From positions 1 through 64,000 of the forward strand of contig JAWKZG010000006.1 of the NCBI GenBank assembly GCA_041396125.1: a DNA stretch of 64,000 nt, read 5' to 3'. Position 1 is the first letter of the stretch. Each line of letters opens with the position of its first letter. This document shows, one piece after another, positions 63,751 through 64,000 of this stretch. This stretch comes from JAWKZG01 sp041396125 (GTDB lineage Bacteria > Pseudomonadota > Gammaproteobacteria > Competibacterales > Competibacteraceae). The translations under genes were made by a program, and so were the position numbers. The notes below the pieces were generated by a model that was not told the origin of the DNA, did not search any database, and saw nothing but the letters and a program-made list of their open reading frames with translations.

Positions 63751-64000
63751 ATGTCGTCTTTGCGTGAACAATTGCTGAAAGCAGGGCTGGTGAGCGAGGA
63801 GCAGGTCAAACGCAGCGAAACCGGCAAGCGCAAGCAGAAATATCAGGGGCAGAAGGATCGCAAGCTGGCACAGGAAGAAGCCGCTAAACGGCGTGCCGAA
63901 AAAGAGCGTCTGGCGCAGGAAGAGGCCGCTAAGCGCGAACGTGATCAGGCCCTGAACAAGCAGCGCGACGCCAAACAGAAACGGCGAGAGGAACTGGCGC
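63751..64000 (+). CDS. DUF2058 (YaiL-like) protein, 3' end beyond window
   Basis: The first 83 residues are seen. MSSLREQLLKAGLVSEEQVKRSE is the DUF2058 opening, followed by a long charged coiled coil rich in K, R, E and Q (QEEAAKRRAEKERLAQEEAAKRERDQ). DUF2058 proteins are gammaproteobacterial nucleic-acid-associated proteins of unclear role. A GCAGGAG ribosome site lies about 12 bases before the ATG. The rest of the gene lies outside the window. Confidence 0.85.
   Translation, partial: MSSLREQLLKAGLVSEEQVKRSETGKRKQKYQGQKDRKLAQEEAAKRRAEKERLAQEEAAKRERDQALNKQRDAKQKRREELA

Overview
The window looks like a chromosomal segment of a gammaproteobacterium. GC is roughly 55-60% by eye, with AT-richer patches near 22.9-24.0 kb and 35.2-38.0 kb. 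A DUF2058 protein, a YhhQ-type transporter, a sulfide:quinone-oxidoreductase-like flavoprotein, a full hypCDEAB set, an N-type ATPase operon and an RT-containing type III CRISPR locus together suggest a metabolically versatile, possibly sulfur-oxidising lineage. The species cannot be named from the sequence alone.

Layout. 0-9 kb: the end of a TraB/GumN protein, an ammonia-lyase-like protein with an altered active-site loop, a PhnD-like binding protein, a tripartite tricarboxylate transporter (tctABC), an ornithine-cyclodeaminase homologue and an exported acetamidase/formamidase. 9.5-10.3 kb: seven tandem copies of a 17-codon micro-gene (consensus MKVKTNVRAGYGGWERY), each with its own ribosome site, closed by a terminator. 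The last copies differ only after a Gly-Gly. 10.4-24 kb: DUF3179 protein, exonuclease, YhhQ, a second tct operon divergent from a GntR regulator and a phosphoesterase, DedA, a racemase-family protein, DUF4403 and two orphan genes.

24.3-37.9 kb: a type III-B CRISPR-Cas locus. On the plus strand are a Cas6-reverse transcriptase-Cas1 fusion, cas2 and a 13-repeat array. Facing it on the minus strand is an overlapping operon: a CARF protein, cmr1, cas10/cmr2, cmr3, cmr4, cmr5, cmr6, a two-helix membrane protein and a Csx3-like protein. The last two look like a cyclic-oligoadenylate signalling output (membrane effector plus ring nuclease or co-factor). This locus and the peptide array are the two most interesting parts of the window.

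38-64 kb: tRNA-Arg(CCU), creatininase-family protein, GAF-GGDEF-EAL protein, 2OG-Fe(II) oxygenase, LysE exporter, a catabolic block (TPP enzyme, 3-hydroxyacyl-CoA dehydrogenase-like, SDRs, aldo/keto reductase), hydrogenase maturation genes hypC-D-E-A-B, a hybrid histidine kinase, the N-ATPase operon atpD-C-Q-R-B-E-F-A-G, an SQR-like flavoprotein and the start of a DUF2058 gene.

Caveat on quality. At least a dozen conserved genes (yhhQ, cas6-RT-cas1, cmr3, the CARF gene, hypC, hypD, hypA, atpD, the kinase, the TPP enzyme and others) are broken by single-base frameshifts. Nearly all are restored by adding one base to a short homopolymer, and a tRNA carries an extra base. This pattern fits residual sequencing indels better than mass pseudogenisation, so most of these genes are probably intact in the organism.
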